DNA of 15,016 bases, taken from positions 1 to 15,016 of the forward strand of contig JACZTQ010000040.1 of the NCBI GenBank assembly GCA_022573605.1. Reading direction: 5' to 3'. The stretch is from Pseudomonadota bacterium (GTDB lineage: Bacteria; Pseudomonadota; Alphaproteobacteria; Rhodobacterales; Rhodobacteraceae). Position numbers and translations under genes: made by a program. Position 1 is the first letter of the stretch. Each line of letters opens with the position of its first letter. The notes under the pieces were generated by a model. That model saw only the letters and a program-made list of their open reading frames with translations, searched no databases and had not been told where the DNA came from. Shown piece by piece: positions 1 to 7,177 of the stretch.

Positions 1-1060
1 CGCGAACTCGGCGGTCGCCTCGGAGTCCGCGCCGAGCGCCACCGAGTTGACGCCGCTTGCAAGGGAGCTGTCACCCAACGCCGTCGAATTGTCGCCCGTC
101 GCCTGGGCGTTCTGGCCGACCGCCGTCGCGAACCTGTCGGTCGCCTCGGAACCCGCGCCGACCGCCGTCGCGAACTCGGCGGTCGCCTGGGCGCTCGCGC
201 CGAGCGCCGTCGAATCGTCCATGGTCGCCTGAGAACTTGCGCCGACCGCCGTCGAGTTGGTGCCGCTCGCAGTGGAGTTCTCGCCCAGCGCCGTCGAATC
301 GTCCCCGGTCGCCAGCGCGTTCATGCCGAAGGCGGCGGAGTTGGCTCCGGTCGCCATCGCCCCGCCGCCGACCGCGGTCGAGCCGGAGGCGACAGCGCCG
401 TTGCCGATCGCCACGGCATCGACGCTGCTCGCCGAAGCAGAGTTGCCCATGGCGATGGCGCCGACGCCGCTCGCCGATGAATTGAAGCCGACGGCGATCG
501 CATCGTTGGCGCTGGCGTCCGCGAAACTGCCCACGGCTGTACTCGAGGCGCCGGTCGCCTGCGCGCCGGTGCCGAGTGCCGCCGCGCCGCTGCCCGTGGC
601 GTCGGCGCTGTTGCCCACGGCGAGCGCGCCCTCCCCGCTTGCAACCGTGTCTGAGCCAATGGCGGCTGAAAAGTCTCCCGTCGCCGTCGCTCCTACGCCG
701 AATGCATCGGATTCAAAGCCGCTTGCGTTGGATCTTACGCCAACCGCCGTGCTGCGAACGCCCGTTGCGCTCGAAGAAGCACCGATCGCGCTCGCCTCCA
801 CGCCGCTCGCCAGGGAGTTCTGGCCGACGGCCGTCGAGTCCGTGGCGGTCGCATTGGCGTCCGCGCCGAGCGCCACCGAGTCGTCGCCGCTCGCGGTGGA
901 TGTGTTACCCAACGAAGTCGAGTTATTTCCACTCGCCGTGGCGCCCTGGCCGACCGCCGTCGCGAAGCTGTCCGACGCAAACGAGTCCGCGCCGAGCGCC
1001 ACCGAGTTGTCCCCGCTCGCGGTGGATGCATCGCCAACTGCGGTGCTGTTAAATCCAGAT
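1..1060. repeat. Degenerate 42-bp coding repeats of the adhesin head
   Basis: The 14-residue head repeats appear in the DNA as degenerate 42-bp units. Some segments are identical over long stretches: a 27-bp sequence at 23-49 recurs exactly at 983-1009, and a shorter version lies near 859-881. Such copies allow in-frame gain or loss of repeats by recombination or slippage. They can also collapse in short-read assemblies. Confidence 0.75.
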
Positions 1061-1341
1061 GCCGTGGCATTATTGCCGAACGCTGCGGCGAAGTCGCCCG
1101 ACGCGGTGGCGTTCTCGCCGCAAGCGAAGGCGAGCGCCGCGGCGCTCGCGCCAGAGTCGCCGAAGAGACTGGTGAGGCAGGTATCCGCCGAGGCCGGTGT
1201 CGGCGTCGCGGCGGTGAAGGCCAGCGCAACGGCCACTGCCAGCGCGGTCGCGCCGGTGAGCCGCCCGACCGTGCCGATCACGGTCGCCGCGCGGGCGGAA
1301 AACAGTGAAATTTCAAACGGTGATTTCATCTCGATGTACAT
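1..1341 (-). CDS. YadA-type trimeric autotransporter adhesin, N-terminal part (cut by window edge)
   Basis: The minus strand is open for 447 codons from an ATG at 1341 to the window edge. Residues 1-52 look like a long signal peptide: basic start, Ala/Val-rich core, and a probable cleavage after Ala-Ser-Ala at 50-52. From about residue 75 the protein consists of roughly 26 head repeats of 14 residues with the pattern xATGxNSTALGxx, for example SGDNSVALGAD. This is the left-handed beta-roll head of YadA/Hia-type adhesins, which form surface trimers and bind host or matrix molecules. One repeat (AVASGSTAVGGG) is 12 residues long. Two Cys (55 and 74) precede the first repeat. The start is supported by AGAGGGG at 1347-1353; an in-frame ATG at 1329 lacks such a site. 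The stalk and the C-terminal YadA anchor must lie left of the window. Family assignment is confident; the ligand is unknown. Confidence 0.9.
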   Translation of the reverse strand, partial: MYIEMKSPFEISLFSARAATVIGTVGRLTGATALAVAVALAFTAATPTPASADTCLTSLFGDSGASAAALAFACGENATASGDFAAAFGNNATASGFNSTAVGDASTASGDNSVALGADSFASDSFATAVGQGATASGNNSTSLGNTSTASGDDSVALGADANATATDSTAVGQNSLASGVEASAIGASSSATGVRSTAVGVRSNASGFESDAFGVGATATGDFSAAIGSDTVASGEGALAVGNSADATGSGAAALGTGAQATGASSTAVGSFADASANDAIAVGFNSSASGVGAIAMGNSASASSVDAVAIGNGAVASGSTAVGGGAMATGANSAAFGMNALATGDDSTALGENSTASGTNSTAVGASSQATMDDSTALGASAQATAEFATAVGAGSEATDRFATAVGQNAQATGDNSTALGDSSLASGVNSVALGADSEATAEFA

Positions 1342-1521
1342 GCTGTCCCCTCTGCCATCCTGGCTGTGCTGACACGACGTTCTCGCGGGTCCCTCTTCAA
1401 GCCGGAGCGAAAGGTAACCGAAGATGACGCCTCTGGAAAGGTTAAAACGGGTTTCCGGCTGCATATTTCGGGGTTAGGCATCCAGACCGCCGCCGGCGGC
1501 CGGATCGAGCCTGACTTCCCG

Positions 1522-3066
1522 TTATCCGGACGCCGGAGCGCCCCCTGCCGGCCCGGCCTGTCGCGCAGGATGCGATGCCCCGGCCGTCCGCCAAGCCATT
1601 GCCTTGCCTGCATATTCGGCCACGCGGTGCTGCTGGGCGGGGTCGTCGATCAGGTTGTGGAACTCGCCGGGGTCGGCTTCCAGATCGAAAAACAGGCACG
1701 GCAAGCCGTCGAAATGGACGTATTTGAAGCGCCGCCCGCGGATGACGGCGACCCGGCATTGGTCGTCGCGCAACCCGAGCGGCGCGGCTTTTCGGCCACT
1801 CCACGGGCTCCGCAGGTCGAACTCGGCCCGATACTCCTGGCGCCAGCCTTCCGGCCGCCGGCCCCGGCAAAACTCGCCGAGCGAGAACCCGTCGCACTGG
1901 TCCGGGGCGGGCCGGCCGATGCGCTCCAGGATGGTCGGCATCAGGTCGATGCTCTCGGTGAAGGCGTCGACCACCGAGCCATCGGCGGCGCGCGCCTCCG
2001 GGCCCGGGTCGCGGATGATCAGCGGCACGTGGAAGGTCTGCTCGTGGTAGCTGTATTTCGCGAACATCCAGTGGTCGCCGAGATATTCGCCGTGGTCGGA
2101 GGTGAAGATGATCAGGGTGTCGTGGTAGGCGCCGGTTTCCTTGAGAAAATCGATCAGCCGGCCGATCTGGGCGTCGACCTCCGCGATCATGCCGAAATAG
2201 GTCGCCCTGATCTGGCGCAGATCGAGCTCTGACAGGGACAGGTTGTCGCGCGAATCCGCGCCCACGGTGAAGCCCATGCCACGCTGATTGTAGAGATAGT
2301 GTTGCAGCCAGGGATGCTGGGCGGCCTCGGCCTTCGGGGTCGCCCGGCGCACCGGCAGCGCCATGGCGTCGGCATCGTGGAGCGCGTGATAGGGTTCCGG
2401 GGCGACGAACGGCGGGTGCGGCGAGAAGATCGAGAGATGCACGAACCAGGGGGAAGCGGGCGCTTCGGTAAGGTAATCGATGGTCTCGTCGATCAGGAAC
2501 GCGGTGCTGCTGTCCTCGGCCCGGAACCGGGCCGGCGGCCAGGTCCGCCCGCGCCCGGCGGCGCCGGGATAGTCGGGCCGGGGGCGGAACATCTCATGCG
2601 GGTCCTCGGGGATCGCGTAGCCCCTGAATTTCAGCGCCTCGAACCACAGGCTCCAGTCGTTGCCCGCCGGCGCCACCGGGGTCATGCCGGGCAGCACCGC
2701 TTCGGCCGCCCGGTGGGCGCGGTTCTCCGGCGCCGGCGAGCCGGGGTCTTCGGCGATATCGGTATAACCGAACAAGGCCGGCCGGTAGCCCGCCCGGCGG
2801 GCCTCCAGCGCCAGGTTGGTCGGCGCTCCGTGCAGCGGAACCCCGTTCGCGTGAACGCCGTGATGGCGGAGATACATGCCGGTGTAGAGCGAGGCCCGCG
2901 ACGGGCCGCAGGGCGTGGTCTGGGCATAATGACGGGCGAACAGCACGCCGTCGCTTGCCAGCCGGTCGAGGTTCGGGGTTTTCACCGCCGCGTGGCCCAG
3001 CGCCGACAGGCAGTCGCCGCGCCATTGGTCGGCGGTGATGAAAAGGATGTTCATCGCGCCCGTCAT
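1522..3066 (-). CDS. Type-I sulfatase-fold hydrolase, phosphonate monoester hydrolase-like
   Basis: This 514-residue protein belongs to the alkaline phosphatase/sulfatase superfamily. It has the CxPSR signature (Cys53-Gly-Pro-Ser-Arg), whose Cys is converted to formylglycine by the FGE enzyme. From memory, its spacing and local sequence match rhizobial phosphonate monoester hydrolases better than arylsulfatases. Shared points are DQWR (Asp13, Gln14), Asn74 in NGVPL, GYT (Tyr101, Thr102), HPPF (His217), SDHGE (Asp324, His325) and Lys337. That family cleaves phosphonate monoesters, phosphodiesters and some sulfate esters; natural substrates are poorly known. There is no signal peptide, so it should act in the cytosol. 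It starts 14 bp after the preceding permease stop and is probably the last gene of the transporter operon. No clear ribosome site is seen, and the ATG at 3054 (MNILF) is an alternative start that gives 510 residues. Confidence 0.85.
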   Translation of the reverse strand: MTGAMNILFITADQWRGDCLSALGHAAVKTPNLDRLASDGVLFARHYAQTTPCGPSRASLYTGMYLRHHGVHANGVPLHGAPTNLALEARRAGYRPALFGYTDIAEDPGSPAPENRAHRAAEAVLPGMTPVAPAGNDWSLWFEALKFRGYAIPEDPHEMFRPRPDYPGAAGRGRTWPPARFRAEDSSTAFLIDETIDYLTEAPASPWFVHLSIFSPHPPFVAPEPYHALHDADAMALPVRRATPKAEAAQHPWLQHYLYNQRGMGFTVGADSRDNLSLSELDLRQIRATYFGMIAEVDAQIGRLIDFLKETGAYHDTLIIFTSDHGEYLGDHWMFAKYSYHEQTFHVPLIIRDPGPEARAADGSVVDAFTESIDLMPTILERIGRPAPDQCDGFSLGEFCRGRRPEGWRQEYRAEFDLRSPWSGRKAAPLGLRDDQCRVAVIRGRRFKYVHFDGLPCLFFDLEADPGEFHNLIDDPAQQHRVAEYAGKAMAWRTAGASHPARQAGPAGGAPASG

Positions 3067-3080
3067 ATCTGGACCATGGT

Positions 3081-3749
3081 CTAGCCAGTCGTGTCCATCG
3101 TGCCGAACTTCCCTTCCGCCCAGCGCGCCAGACGCAGCACCGGATAGCAATAGGCAAAATACATCAGCGCGACCATGCCGTAGATCAGCATCAGCTCCCT
3201 GGGGTGGCGCTGGGTGGCGTGCTCGCCGGCCCGCACCAGCTCGGCGATGCCGATCACCGAGACGATCGAGGTGCCCTTGATGATGATCACGTAGATGCCG
3301 CCCATCGGCGGGATCATCAGCTTGGCGGCCTGGGGCAGAACCACGTACCACATGGCTTGCAAGGCGGTCATGCCGACCGAGCGGGCGGCCTCGCTCTGGC
3401 CCCGCGGCACCGCCTGGATCGCCGCGCGCACGATCTCGGCGACGTAGGTCGAGGTATACATGCTCAGCGCGATGACCGCCGCCGGGAAGGCCTCCAGTTG
3501 CAGCCACGAGATGCCGGTCGTCGGCAGGATGAAATAGACGATATAGAGGTGGATCAGGAACGGGGTGCCGCGCAGGGTGTGAATATAGGCGCCGAGGATC
3601 AGGTTCACCGCCAGCACGTTCATCGTCCGCAGCAGGCCGATGGCGGCGCCGAGGATGCTGCCGAAGAAAATCGTCACGATGGAGATCTTGAAGGTCATCC
3701 ACAGCCCGACGAACAGGAACGGCAGGGTCGCCCAGATGACATCGATCAT
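3081..3749 (-). CDS. Polar amino acid (HAAT) ABC transporter permease, second subunit
   Basis: This 222-residue inner-membrane permease belongs to the His/Glu/Gln/Arg/opine (HAAT) family. Hydrophobic segments lie near residues 5-35, 45-75, 80-105 and 185-205. The EAA loop that contacts the ATPase reads RGQSEAARSVGMTALQ and continues VVLPQA. HTLRGTPFLIHLY before it is also typical of the family. The ATG at 3749 overlaps the stop of the upstream permease by four bases (ATGA), so the two are probably translationally coupled and form a heterodimer. The TAG stop lies 14 bp before the hydrolase gene. Family is certain; substrate is not readable from the sequence. Confidence 0.93.
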   Translation of the reverse strand: MIDVIWATLPFLFVGLWMTFKISIVTIFFGSILGAAIGLLRTMNVLAVNLILGAYIHTLRGTPFLIHLYIVYFILPTTGISWLQLEAFPAAVIALSMYTSTYVAEIVRAAIQAVPRGQSEAARSVGMTALQAMWYVVLPQAAKLMIPPMGGIYVIIIKGTSIVSVIGIAELVRAGEHATQRHPRELMLIYGMVALMYFAYCYPVLRLARWAEGKFGTMDTTG

Positions 3750-4429
3750 TGTCCCGCCCCCCCGAGACGCCGCTGGGCGAAGTTCGCCAGGTGCATCATG
3801 ACGAAGTAGATCACCAGGTAGCAGGCGGCGACGGTGAGGTAGCCTTCGTTGGGTTTCAGGCGCTCCGAGTAGACGAACAGCCCGGCGCCGAACAGCTCGA
3901 AGACGCCGATGAAACTGACCAGCGAGCTGTCCTTGATCAGCACCGCCGTCTGACCCAGCAGCGGCGGTATGACCCGGGCGATCGCTTGGGGCAGGACCAC
4001 GTAACGCATGCGCTGGAGGTAGGTCATGCCGACCGACTGGGCGCCCTCGATCTGCCCCTTCTCGACCGATTCGATGCCGGCCCGGATGATCTCGCTCATG
4101 AACGCCCCGGCATTGAGGCCAAGCGCCAGGATGCCGCCCTCGAGCTCGTCGAGCCGCCGGCCCAGCAGGGGCAGCGGCCCCAGGGCGAAATAGATCACGT
4201 AGATCTGCACCAGCAGCGGCGTCGAGCGGATCGCCTGGACGTAGCCGGCGGCGATGCGCCACAAAAACGGGTTTGGCGACATGCGCATGATCGCCACCAC
4301 GGTGCCGAGCGAAAGCGCCAGCACCATGGATATCGCCGAAATCCATATGGTCGCCCAGAGGCCGTAGCCGAACTCGGGAAGATACTGGATAACGATGCGG
4401 TAATTGTAGAAGCCGGCCAGCCAGTCCAC
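3746..4429 (-). CDS. Polar amino acid (HAAT) ABC transporter permease, first subunit
   Basis: This 227-residue HAAT-family membrane permease starts with GTG. An in-frame stop lies a few codons upstream, so GTG at 4429 is the only sensible start, and a GGGGAG sequence precedes it by about nine bases. Transmembrane segments are seen near residues 20-48, 55-85, 95-118 and 195-218. AIRSTPLLVQIYVIYF and the EAA loop (KGQIEGAQSVGMTYLQ, then VVLPQA) are diagnostic. It pairs with the following permease, with which it overlaps by four bases. A strong GC hairpin lies between it and the binding-protein gene upstream. Confidence 0.93.
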   Translation of the reverse strand: MDWLAGFYNYRIVIQYLPEFGYGLWATIWISAISMVLALSLGTVVAIMRMSPNPFLWRIAAGYVQAIRSTPLLVQIYVIYFALGPLPLLGRRLDELEGGILALGLNAGAFMSEIIRAGIESVEKGQIEGAQSVGMTYLQRMRYVVLPQAIARVIPPLLGQTAVLIKDSSLVSFIGVFELFGAGLFVYSERLKPNEGYLTVAACYLVIYFVMMHLANFAQRRLGGAGQ

Positions 4430-4469
4430 GCCTGTCCACTCCCCGCATCAGGTTTGTTTTTTGGTCGGG

Positions 4470-4501
4470 TCCGGGGCCCCGGCTATTGGCGGGGCCCCGG
4501 A
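4470..4501 (-). terminator. GC hairpin after binding-protein gene, probably mRNA-stabilising or attenuating
   Basis: A perfect 12-bp stem (4470-4481 with 4490-4501) with an 8-base loop lies between the binding-protein stop and the first permease. In the direction of transcription it is followed by A-rich rather than T-rich sequence, so it is not a standard Rho-independent terminator. Its place recalls the hairpins after other binding-protein genes such as malE, which raise binding-protein output over the permeases. That role is inferred here. Confidence 0.7.
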
Positions 4502-4525
4502 AAGTCTGTCATTGCCGGGTCTGTA

Positions 4526-5317
4526 TCAGTGGTCGGCTTTCCATCCCGGGCCGCGCATCCAGTAGTCGGCCAGGGCGTCGAGACGGCCGTCGTTGCGGAT
4601 CAGCATGAAGTAGTTGTCCATCCAGCGCAGCAGATGGGTCTCGTCGGGCCGGGTGGCGAAGCTCAGCGGCCAGCGTTTCGGGGCGCCCTCCAGGGTGTGG
4701 AACTCGGGATAGTCGATCGCGTAGCCGGCGGCGGAGGCCTGATCGTTGATGCCGGCATCGACCCGGTCGGCCGCCACGGCCTGGGCCACGGCGGCGCCGC
4801 CGCCGGCGAATTCCTTGATCTCGGTATCCGGGCAGAGCTTCTTGAGCAGGCCGACATTGCTGCTGCCCTGCACCGCGCCGATCGACGCCCCGGCGACGCA
4901 GGCGTCCTGCCAGGTCACGAAGGACTGGGTCTTTTTCGAGTAGATCACCACGTCGCTGTAGAGGTAGGGCTCGGTGAAGCTCAGCACCAGCGTGCGCTTG
5001 GCGTTCGGGGTCATGTCGGCGGCGAGGAAGTCGGCCTTGCCGGACTGGACCGCCGGAATCAGGCCCTTCCAGTCGAAATCGAGCAGTTTCAGCTCGACCC
5101 CCATGTCGGCGGCCATCATCTTCACCACCTCGATGGCGAACCCGGTGCGCTCGCCGTTCTTGTCGATGAAGCTCACCGGCGGCCCCTGGGTCTGAACCGC
5201 GACCCGCAACTCGCCGCGGGCGATGATGTCGTCGACGACATCGGCCGAAGCCGGCGCCACGGCCGCGAGCCCCAAGGCGATCAGGCCGGAACCCAGCAGT
5301 CTAGTCAGGTTTTTCAT
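4526..5317 (-). CDS. Periplasmic amino-acid-type ABC transporter binding protein
   Basis: This is a 263-residue solute-binding protein of family 3 (polar amino acids). Residues 1-25 form a signal peptide with probable cleavage after Ala-Ser-Ala. The mature protein starts DVVDDIIARGELRVAVQ and has the family features GFAIEVVKMMAADMGVELKL, the strand-turn region LIPAVQSGKADFLAADMT, and FTEPYLY. GRLDALADYWMRGPG near the end is the usual C-terminal helix. GGGAGG lies five bases before the ATG. The gene is preceded by a promoter region with two operator-like palindromes, so it probably heads its own transcript followed by the permeases and the hydrolase. Ligand is unknown; an amino-acid-like compound is expected from the family. 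Confidence 0.92.
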   Translation of the reverse strand: MKNLTRLLGSGLIALGLAAVAPASADVVDDIIARGELRVAVQTQGPPVSFIDKNGERTGFAIEVVKMMAADMGVELKLLDFDWKGLIPAVQSGKADFLAADMTPNAKRTLVLSFTEPYLYSDVVIYSKKTQSFVTWQDACVAGASIGAVQGSSNVGLLKKLCPDTEIKEFAGGGAAVAQAVAADRVDAGINDQASAAGYAIDYPEFHTLEGAPKRWPLSFATRPDETHLLRWMDNYFMLIRNDGRLDALADYWMRGPGWKADH

Positions 5318-5373
5318 CTCTTCCTCCCATAGGTGTTTCGTTCACTATCCGGCGTTCGAGGCCTGAAGCCTCA

Positions 5374-5408
5374 GGTGTATACCACGAAATTATCTTGGTA
5401 TGTACCAA
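5374..5408 (-). promoter_or_regulatory. Promoter with paired GntR/HutC-type operator candidates ahead of the binding-protein gene
   Basis: Two palindromes, GGTGTATACC (5374-5383) and GGTATGTACC (5397-5406, within TTGGTATGTACCAA at 5395-5408), have centres 23 bp apart. They fit the GT-N-TA-N-AC type of site known for HutC-subfamily GntR regulators, the second with TG at its centre. Between them on the minus strand is GATAAT (complement of 5389-5394), a good -10 element. A repressor bound here would cover it. The -35 element is weak. Very similar sites occur inside the start of the gntR gene at 6966-7002. Confidence 0.6.
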
Positions 5409-5430
5409 AAAAGTTTCCGTGGCTTTTTCC

Positions 5431-5452
5431 GATCACCGCCGGGGTGGTGATC
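5431..5452 (-). terminator. Hairpin at the end of the ATPase gene
   Basis: GATCACC (5431-5437) pairs with GGTGATC (5446-5452). The stem can extend to ten pairs with one G-T wobble, and it overlaps the TGA stop of the ATPase gene. The next bases on the minus strand are A-rich, and a T6 run comes only about 20 bases later, so termination here is possible but not typical. Confidence 0.4.
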
Positions 5453-6206
5453 AGATGATCTGGCTCAGAAATTCGCGTGTCCGTTCGTGCCGGGGGTTGT
5501 TGAACATCTCGGTTGGCTCGCCCTCCTCGATGATCGCCCCTTCATCCATGAAGATCATCCGGTCGCCGGCTTCGCGGGCGAAACCCATCTCGTGGGTGAC
5601 CACCACCATGGTCATGCCCTCGGCCGCCAGCTCGCCCATCAGCTCAAGCACCCCGCCCACGGTTTCCGGGTCAAGCGCCGAGGTGGCCTCGTCGAACAGC
5701 ATCACCGCCGGGTTCATCGCCAGCGAGCGGGCGATGGCGACCCGTTGTTGCTGACCCCCGGAGAGCTGGCTCGGATAGCGGTCCGCCTTCTCGGCGATGC
5801 CGACCCGCTCGAGCAGCTTGCGGCCGACCTCGTCGGCCTCCGCCTTCGAGCGCTTGAGCACCACCGTCTGCGCCAGGGTGATGTTTTCCAGGATCGTCTT
5901 GTGCTGGAACAGGTTGAAGTGCTGGAACACCATGCCGACCTTCTGGCGCAGCTTGTCCATGTTGGCCTTGGGCGCGGTCAGCTCGACCCCGTCGATCGTG
6001 ATCGTGCCGCTATCGACCGGTTGAAGGCCGTTCAAGGCCCGCAGGAAGGTGCTTTTGCCGGAGCCCGAGGGGCCGATCACGACCAGCACCTCGCCGCGCT
6101 CGACATGGTTGGTCAGATGGCGCAGCGCGTGCACCGGCTCGGCCCCGGGCAGGCGAAACGTCTTGCTGATATCTTCAACAACAATAACGGGTTGAGTGCT
6201 ATTCAT
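5451..6206 (-). CDS. Polar amino acid ABC transporter ATPase
   Basis: This is a 251-residue ATP-binding subunit of the HAAT (GlnQ/HisP) type. Walker A is GPSGSGKST at 45-53, the Q-loop Gln is at 95 in GMVFQHFNLF, the signature is LSGGQQQR at 148-155, Walker B is AVMLFDE at 167-173, and the switch His is at 205 in VVTHEMGFA. The D-loop SALDPE is intact. Position 174, after the Walker B Glu, is Ala where Pro is commoner; this variant occurs in active proteins. The ATG overlaps the end of gntR by eight bases, so the two are co-transcribed and coupled, with GGAGA nine bases before the start. It energises the two permeases downstream. Confidence 0.95.
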   Translation of the reverse strand: MNSTQPVIVVEDISKTFRLPGAEPVHALRHLTNHVERGEVLVVIGPSGSGKSTFLRALNGLQPVDSGTITIDGVELTAPKANMDKLRQKVGMVFQHFNLFQHKTILENITLAQTVVLKRSKAEADEVGRKLLERVGIAEKADRYPSQLSGGQQQRVAIARSLAMNPAVMLFDEATSALDPETVGGVLELMGELAAEGMTMVVVTHEMGFAREAGDRMIFMDEGAIIEEGEPTEMFNNPRHERTREFLSQII

Positions 6207-7014
6207 GGTGATTTTCTCCGGCCTGCCCGGAGGGGCGTTGATGCAGATTTACATTTATCTCGAGCGCGTCATGGCGCCAGAACTCCTGGTCGAACTCGAT
6301 GATCCGGTCGAACTGGTCGCGGATCTCGCGCGATATGCAAAGGCTGGGCATGCCGGCGGCAACCCCCAGCGCCTGGGCCTGGGATTTCGGCATCGCGGTC
6401 GGGCGCATCGAGACCTGGGTGCGGCATTCGATAATGCCGTAATGCTCCGACATGAACCGGGTCAGCGAACTGTCGAGCGGATAATCCAGCAGACCGGGGC
6501 AGTGGCCGGCGTTGACATAGAGGTGTTCGATCAACACCACGCGCCCGTCCACCGAGCGCAACCGGCGCACCAGGAACACCGGATCGCCGACCGCGCAACC
6601 GAGCTTCGCCGCTTCCCAAGCGCTGGCGACGATGCGCTCCTTCGACAGCACCTCGGTGCCGGGAGTGCGCCCCTGGCGGGCCACGCTTTCGGTAAAGCTG
6701 GCATTGGTGGTCGGGTCGTAGCTGATCCGCGGCGGCGAGATGAACCAGCCCCGGCGCCGCTCGCGGTAGGCAAGGCCCTCGGTCTCGAGCTGGATCAGGG
6801 CCTGGCGGACGGTGTTGCGGGTGACCTTGAACTGGTCCTGCAAGACCCGCTCCGGCGGCAGCTTGGCGCCGGGCGCCAGCGCGCGGGTTTCGATCAGTCC
6901 GGCAAAATGGTCGCGAATGCGGACATAATAAGGAACACGTTGATCCCATGATTTTCGGGCGTCATTTGGTATCGACCAAGGTTGAGTTTCTGGTATAGTC
7001 CAAGGGTCTTTCAT
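6199..7014 (-). CDS. GntR-family regulator with UTRA sensor domain (HutC/PhnF-like)
   Basis: This 271-residue repressor-type protein has a winged helix-turn-helix at about residues 28-93 (VPYYVRIRDHF, LPPERVLQDQF, RNTVRQALIQLETEG, GWFISPP). A UTRA effector domain follows at about 110-260 (ARQGRTPGTEVLS, FLVRRLRSVDGRVVLIEHLYV, then IEFDQEFWRHDALEI). The segment ISYDPT after the DNA-binding domain recalls phosphonate-operon regulators of this family, but that is from memory. The start at ATG 7014 is chosen because a promoter at 7021-7049 places transcription start almost exactly on it. No ribosome site precedes it, so the mRNA is probably leaderless. Codons 5-16 contain two operator-like palindromes and encode a short repeat, PWTIP/PWSIP. 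The end overlaps the ATPase start by eight bases, suggesting it regulates this transporter and itself. Confidence 0.9.
   Translation of the reverse strand: MKDPWTIPETQPWSIPNDARKSWDQRVPYYVRIRDHFAGLIETRALAPGAKLPPERVLQDQFKVTRNTVRQALIQLETEGLAYRERRRGWFISPPRISYDPTTNASFTESVARQGRTPGTEVLSKERIVASAWEAAKLGCAVGDPVFLVRRLRSVDGRVVLIEHLYVNAGHCPGLLDYPLDSSLTRFMSEHYGIIECRTQVSMRPTAMPKSQAQALGVAAGMPSLCISREIRDQFDRIIEFDQEFWRHDALEINVNLHQRPSGQAGENHHE
6966..7002 (-). promoter_or_regulatory. Paired operator candidates inside the 5' end of gntR
   Basis: TTGGTATCGACCAA (6966-6979) and TGGTATAGTCCA (6991-7002) have centres 24 bp apart. Read on the minus strand, these and the two sites near 5374-5408 share the pattern TTGGTNNATACCAA with few mismatches. 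They lie about 13-50 bases after the predicted transcription start, within codons 5-16. Binding here would block elongation or initiation, giving autoregulation. Confidence 0.55.
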
Positions 7015-7020
7015 GGCCGG

Positions 7021-7049
7021 ACGATAGGAGCGGGAGGAATTGGAGTCAA
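7021..7049 (-). promoter_or_regulatory. Predicted gntR promoter giving a leaderless mRNA
   Basis: On the minus strand TTGACT (complement of 7044-7049) and TATCGT (complement of 7021-7026) are separated by 17 bases, a sigma-70-type spacing. Transcription would begin about seven bases after the -10 element, at or next to the A of the gntR ATG (7014). The absence of any Shine-Dalgarno sequence before that ATG agrees with this. Confidence 0.55.
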
Positions 7050-7177
7050 TGCTGGGGCGGGTATCTTCAAGATCGGGGAGAATTCGGACGCGGGGGCCGG
7101 CGGGGCGCATGGCGATGCTGATGGTTTATCCGACACGGCGGGCGGCCTCCCGCCCGTCGCGCGCCGCGACGCCATGA
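7049..7177 (+). other. Possible 42-codon leader ORF overlapping the serB start
   Basis: An ATG at 7049 follows purine-rich sequence resembling ribosome sites (within 7027-7045). It opens a 42-codon Arg-rich frame whose TGA overlaps the serB ATG as ATGA. serB has no ribosome site of its own, so coupled translation is conceivable. The peptide shows no recognisable motif, and the frame may be fortuitous in GC-rich DNA. Confidence 0.2.

Noticed and set aside
257..1372. 371-codon open frame on the plus strand opposite the adhesin
   Set aside because: It is antisense to a perfect YadA head-repeat frame; its Ala/Pro-rich repeats are the mirror of those repeats.
1489..1500. 12-bp perfect palindrome GCCGCCGGCGGC as terminator of the hydrolase gene
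   Set aside because: Short, no T-run on the minus strand, and such GC palindromes occur by chance here. The 180-bp gap 1342-1521 otherwise shows nothing I can support beyond the adhesin ribosome site.
4459..4501. Plus-strand Rho-independent terminator from the T-run and stem
   Set aside because: The T-run lies before the stem on the plus strand and becomes an A-run after it on the minus strand, so neither orientation gives the canonical order.
3749..5332. 527-codon plus-strand frame opposite the permease and binding-protein genes
   Set aside because: Shadow frame crossing several well-supported genes and the intergenic hairpin; no domain is visible.
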